Assembly: GCA_965248715.1 (NCBI GenBank)
Contig: CBDFKB010000008.1
Span: 992,001-1,056,000, forward strand
From: CBDFKB01 sp965248715
GTDB taxonomy: Bacteria; Pseudomonadota; Alphaproteobacteria; Rhizobiales; Rhizobiaceae
DNA length: 64,000 bases
Direction: 5' to 3'
Shown: positions 60,854 to 64,000 of the stretch, in pieces
Position numbering within the stretch: the stretch's first letter is position 1
Layout of the letters: every line of letters starts with the position of its first letter
Position numbers and translations under genes: made by a program
Notes under the pieces: model-generated
Told to the model about the DNA's origin: nothing
The model's input: only the letters and a program-made list of their open reading frames with translations
The model's database searches: none

Positions 60854-62398
60854 ATGGGCACAATTTTGGCAACACCGGTTCGTCTTGGCAGGCGACAAAG
60901 GCAATCCACGCGCATAGCGGCAGCCTCACCAGAAATTATCGCCGGTACCCGCCGGCAAATCCCGCCCTATGTGCTGGTCGCCGACGAAGGCTTGGAAATC
61001 GTCGAGGCCGCGGCGGATACTATCTTGCAGGAAATTGGTGTTGAATTTCGCGGTGACGAAGCGGCCCTGGCGCTGTGGCGGGCGGCCGGTGCCGATGTTA
61101 GGGGCGAGCGGGTGCGCTTCGACAAGGGCATGGTACGCCAAATACTGACCGCGACCGCTCCCAAGGAGTTCATCCAGCATGCACGCAATCCTTTGCGTTC
61201 GGTGCCGATCGGCGACAATTACGTAGTCTTCGCGCCGGCCTATGGCATGCCGTTTGTGCGCGATCTTGATGGCGGCCGGCGCTATGGTTCTAAGCGCGAT
61301 TTCGAGAATTTGATCAAGCTCACCTATATGTCGCCCTGGTTGCACCATTCCGGCGGCACGGTGTGTGAGCCGGTCGATCTGCCGGCCAACAAGCGCCACC
61401 TCGACATGGTCTATGCCCATTTGCGCTGGTCGGACAAACCGTTCATGGGCTCGGTTACGGCACCGGAGCGGGCGCAGGATACTATTGAGATGGCGCGCAT
61501 CGCCTTCGGCAGGGATTTTGTCGAGCGCAATTGCGTGATCATGGGCAATATCAACATGAATTCGCCCCTGGTCTACGACCAGGCGATGTCGGGATCATTG
61601 CGCGCTTATGCGCGCGCCAATCAGTGCCCGGTGGTGGTACCGTTTGTGCTCGGTGGGGCAACAGCGCCAGTAACCATGGCGGCGGCGGTGGCCCAGGCTT
61701 ATGCGGAGGTGCTGGTCGGCTGTGCGCTTGGCCAGCTCGAACGGCCGGGATCACCCGCGATCTTCGGCAATTTCGTCACTTCGGTTGATCTGCGATCCGG
61801 TTCGCCCACCTTTGGCACCCCGGAGCCGGCGCTCGGCTCTTATATGGCGGCGCAGTTGGCGCGCCGTGTCGGTTTGCCGATCCGCTGTAGCGGCGGCTTT
61901 ACCAGTTCAAAAATCCCCGACGCACAAGCGATGCAGGAAACCGTCAACTCGCTCAACACCGCGGTGATGTGTGGCGCAAATTTCGTGCTGCACGCGGCCG
62001 GGTGGTTGGAAGGGGCGCTGACGATTTCTTACGAGAAACTGGTGCTGGACGCCGACTATCTGGGCGCGCTGCACGTATTCCTCAAGGGGCTGGCGCTAGA
62101 CGACAATGCGCTTGCCATCGATGCTTTTCGGGAAGTTGGGTGCGGCAACCATTTCTTTGGCTGTGAACACACCAAGGCCAATTACCAGACCGCATTCTAC
62201 GAGAGCGAACTTTCCGACACCCAATCATTTGAAAATTGGCGCGACGGCGGGTCGCAAGACGCGGTTGTCCGCGCGAACCGGAAATGGAAGCGGATGCTCG
62301 AAGACTACCAAGCGCCACCGCTTGATGCCGCGGTCGACGAAAACCTACGCGAATTCATGACCAAGAAAAAACATACCATGCCCGACATCTGGCATTGA
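60854..62398 (+). CDS. Trimethylamine methyltransferase (MttB) family protein, non-pyrrolysine
   Basis: The 514-residue TIM-barrel methyltransferase has family motifs YVVFAPAYGMPFVRDLDGG, GNINMNSPLVYDQAMSG and ILGV-type barrel segments, with GCEHTKANYQTAFYES near the C-terminus. No in-frame TAG interrupts the gene, so it lacks the pyrrolysine of archaeal MttB and belongs to the widespread bacterial branch. That branch includes glycine-betaine, proline-betaine or carnitine demethylases working with corrinoid proteins, and uncharacterised members. No corrinoid protein gene is adjacent. A copy of its 3' end recurs at 63327. Confidence 0.93.
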   Translation: MGTILATPVRLGRRQRQSTRIAAASPEIIAGTRRQIPPYVLVADEGLEIVEAAADTILQEIGVEFRGDEAALALWRAAGADVRGERVRFDKGMVRQILTATAPKEFIQHARNPLRSVPIGDNYVVFAPAYGMPFVRDLDGGRRYGSKRDFENLIKLTYMSPWLHHSGGTVCEPVDLPANKRHLDMVYAHLRWSDKPFMGSVTAPERAQDTIEMARIAFGRDFVERNCVIMGNINMNSPLVYDQAMSGSLRAYARANQCPVVVPFVLGGATAPVTMAAAVAQAYAEVLVGCALGQLERPGSPAIFGNFVTSVDLRSGSPTFGTPEPALGSYMAAQLARRVGLPIRCSGGFTSSKIPDAQAMQETVNSLNTAVMCGANFVLHAAGWLEGALTISYEKLVLDADYLGALHVFLKGLALDDNALAIDAFREVGCGNHFFGCEHTKANYQTAFYESELSDTQSFENWRDGGSQDAVVRANRKWKRMLEDYQAPPLDAAVDENLREFMTKKKHTMPDIWH

Positions 62399-62682
62399 GG
62401 CGGGAGATTGGCGACGACGGTCAATGCGGCAGTTCACTCACACCATGCGCAAAACATGAGAATATCATCAACCCATCCTGAATTCCAACCTATCCCCTTG
62501 CTGATATACGCCTTCGGTCACATAAAACGGGCGCAAACACTGGTCTATCTATGTATTCATAAGCAGAAAATCTGGATTTACGTGAGATGAAACTGTAGAT
62601 TTCTGTTATCATAGAACTGTGCATATGAATGGTATTTGTAGCTGTTCGCACTTATAATTGAGTTTGGTTGCACTTATCGATC

Positions 62683-63168
62683 TTAGCCAGTTTTAATGCG
62701 GATATATTGTATAATTTTTAGCGATCGCCCAAGAAAGCTTCCAGAGGCAGCTCCAACCAAAAGCGTAAACAGTGCGATAAAGCCATAGGTTGAATACATC
62801 TCCGGATTAACAGCTTTCATCATGCCCCCGGCAAAATTCATCCAAAAAATGATCATCAAAGTCAACATTGTGAACCACTCACCTGATAGCGAGATTGTTC
62901 TATCTTGTTTGCCAAGCAACCATTTGTTTTGCAGTACGTATGCACCGGCAGCGCCCGTAATGTATCCGACCCCGAAACAGCCCCACGCCACCACTTGAAA
63001 GGGCAGTGACGTTACACTGTTTATTGAAATCAAACCGAGGAACGGCAGAAAATAAAACGCAATCGCGGAGGTTTTACGGGGTTTTGAGGCCTTGTAGCCA
63101 ATGAACAACAGCAATACCAGCAAAGGCCATATCCAGATCGGAGCGCCGCTCAAAATGCCTTTAATCAT
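62683..63168 (-). CDS. Small integral membrane protein (DUF6622-like)
   Basis: The 161-residue protein has five likely membrane segments, starting MIKGILSGAPIWIWPLLVLL. The opening GAPIWIWPLLVLLLFIGYKA and later GEWFTMLTLMIIFWMNFAGG resemble a family of small bacterial membrane proteins (DUF6622) of unknown function. It lies between mttB and a stray copy of the mttB 3' end, on the opposite strand. Base composition is lower in GC than the neighbours, consistent with acquisition. Confidence 0.7.
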   Translation of the reverse strand: MIKGILSGAPIWIWPLLVLLLFIGYKASKPRKTSAIAFYFLPFLGLISINSVTSLPFQVVAWGCFGVGYITGAAGAYVLQNKWLLGKQDRTISLSGEWFTMLTLMIIFWMNFAGGMMKAVNPEMYSTYGFIALFTLLVGAASGSFLGRSLKIIQYIRIKTG

Positions 63169-63326
63169 TTCCGACCCAGTCTCCGTTTATTTGAGGGTTT
63201 CCCAGTCAGTCCTAATAAAATTGGCAATGTCAAACCCGGTAAGGTGCACACGGGCCTTCCAAAACGAGGTCATCCATATCCTGGTTCTCTGGGTGCAGGC
63301 GCCCACCTCATGCCACGCCTGTGCGC

Positions 63327-63391
63327 GCGAATTCATGGCCAAGAACAAGGAAACCATGCCCGATATCTGGCATTGAGGGGGGAGATTGGCG
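63327..63391 (+). pseudogene. Remnant of an mttB-like gene 3' end
   Basis: These 65 bases match 62349-62413 with about seven differences and the same frame and stop. The encoded tail reads REFMAKNKETMPDIWH against REFMTKKKHTMPDIWH in the full gene, and the similarity continues 16 bases past the stop. Upstream sequence (before 63324) shows no similarity to MttB. It is best explained as the leftover end of a second mttB-like gene or a local duplication scar. Confidence 0.75.
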
Positions 63392-63477
63392 TTACTTAAC
63401 GCTATCACCCATGGTGACAAATAACGAAACGACCACTCTGTCGGAAGTGCAGGTTGAAACTGCCGTTCAGTGCTCTG

Positions 63478-63834
63478 TCAGATGCGAGTCTTAGGTGCGG
63501 GCTCTCGATCAGAGTCACCTGAATTAGGCTCGCCTTTTGGTTCGATCAGCAGAACCTTAACTTCATGTTCTGCCCGTGGTCTGTGCACAACGCCTTTTGG
63601 GACAATGAATAGTTCGCCCGCTTTAACTTTCTGGGAGGGCTTGTCTTCAATGTCCATAGTCATTTCGCCCTCAAGGACAAAAAAGAAATCGTCGGTATTG
63701 TCGTGCTTGTGGAATGGATATACCCCCTTAAATTTCACGACCATGACTTCGTTCTCGTTGTAATCCGCCACTACGTGCGGGTCCCAATGACTTGAAAAAA
63801 GGGTAAGTTTTTCTGAGAGACTAATCGACTGCAT
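63478..63834 (-). CDS. Cupin-domain protein
   Basis: The 118-residue single cupin has motif 1 YPFHKHDNTDDFFFVLEGEM, with metal ligands His, His and the Asp/Glu position. Motif 2 is GELFIVPKGVVHRPRAEHE, including the third His. Small cupins of this sort occur as isomerases, sugar or aldehyde-binding proteins; no specific function can be given. Polar C-terminal tail (SGDSDREPAPKTRI). It lies next to the mttB remnant. Confidence 0.92.
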   Translation of the reverse strand: MQSISLSEKLTLFSSHWDPHVVADYNENEVMVVKFKGVYPFHKHDNTDDFFFVLEGEMTMDIEDKPSQKVKAGELFIVPKGVVHRPRAEHEVKVLLIEPKGEPNSGDSDREPAPKTRI

Positions 63835-63940
63835 TTAGGCTATCTTTCTGTTGGAGCCTCTGACAATCTTGGGGCGGTTCAAGCATCATATTTGGCCTGC
63901 ATCCTGAGCTAGTCATCCGCCGTGGAACCAAACACAGTTT

Positions 63941-64000
63941 CTAGCGCTTGTCACGAAGCGTTGGCATAGCTTCGTCGCGCTATCTGATTGTTTTGTCGCG
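63941..64000 (-). repeat. R2 element, cut by the window end
   Basis: It begins at CTAG 63941 with the complete X hairpin (GCGCTTGTCACGAAGC) and the reversed linker, and runs off the end at TTTTGTCGCG. Linker sequence TTGTTTTGTCGCG suggests the Y2 type. Confidence 0.85.

Noticed and set aside
60854..62398. Pyrrolysine-containing MttB
   Set aside because: The frame is continuous without an internal amber codon, and no pyl genes are present in the window.

Overview
The window looks like chromosomal DNA of an alphaproteobacterium of moderate GC. The clearest sign is the block 30930-39422: an LdtR-type MarR regulator, a DUF6163 membrane protein, hemB, an RDD protein, bpt, glyA, nrdR, ribD-ribE-ribH and nusB. 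This order is familiar from Hyphomicrobiales and related alphaproteobacteria. A RimK operon, alphaproteobacterial-type ParC, K+-independent pyrophosphatase and Tat-exported L,D-transpeptidase fit the same picture. No rRNA, tRNA or CRISPR array was seen. One essential gene, aspS (17487-19273), carries an apparent single-base frameshift, most easily read as a sequence error.

Layout. 1-8353: truncated M23 peptidase, AsmA-like giant protein, tyrS, anmK. 8354-17133: Lrp regulator, beta-hydroxyacid dehydrogenase, then a same-strand catabolic run (Ntn acylase, adenine deaminase, diaminopropionate-lyase-like PLP enzyme, M24 enzyme, Asp/Glu-racemase-like enzyme). 17487-25668: aspS, an esterase, parC, a YefM/YoeB toxin-antitoxin pair, and a RimK operon (retropepsin-like protease, RimK, M14 deacylase). 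26388-30130: EamA and BenE transporters and an L,D-transpeptidase. 30930-43242: the core block above, an MFS transporter and hppA. 43715-52251: accessory genes (nitronate monooxygenase-like, GGDEF-EAL, PLP decarboxylase with a Rid protein, a second L,D-transpeptidase, two lipoproteins, an SDR). 52872-63834: the most unusual part, with a secreted LamG protein ending in a GON domain, an IS5/IS427-type insertion sequence, a cold-shock protein, a rhizavidin-like avidin, a Na/Pi cotransporter, a non-pyrrolysine MttB homologue with a stray copy of its 3' end, and a cupin.

The intergenic space is packed with small repeats. (i) 'R2' elements, about 106 bp, consist of two hairpins joined by an A-rich linker. 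Copies differ in stem sequence but keep pairing, so they covary. (ii) 'R1' elements, about 170 bp, are also two long hairpins. R1 and R2 modules begin and end in CTAG (or CTAA/TTAG) and are chained by sharing that tetranucleotide. In four genes the TAG stop codon is the repeat boundary. (iii) A 143-bp MITE occurs three times with 19-bp terminal inverted repeats and 4-bp target duplications, once nested inside an R2 element. (iv) A 366-bp MITE shares its ends with the local IS427-type element, which also targets CTAG. One R2 hairpin has been amplified into seven tandem 63-bp units (25672-26107). The best candidates for new biology are the covarying CTAG-delimited hairpin family, the bacterial GON-domain protein and the dimeric-type avidin.
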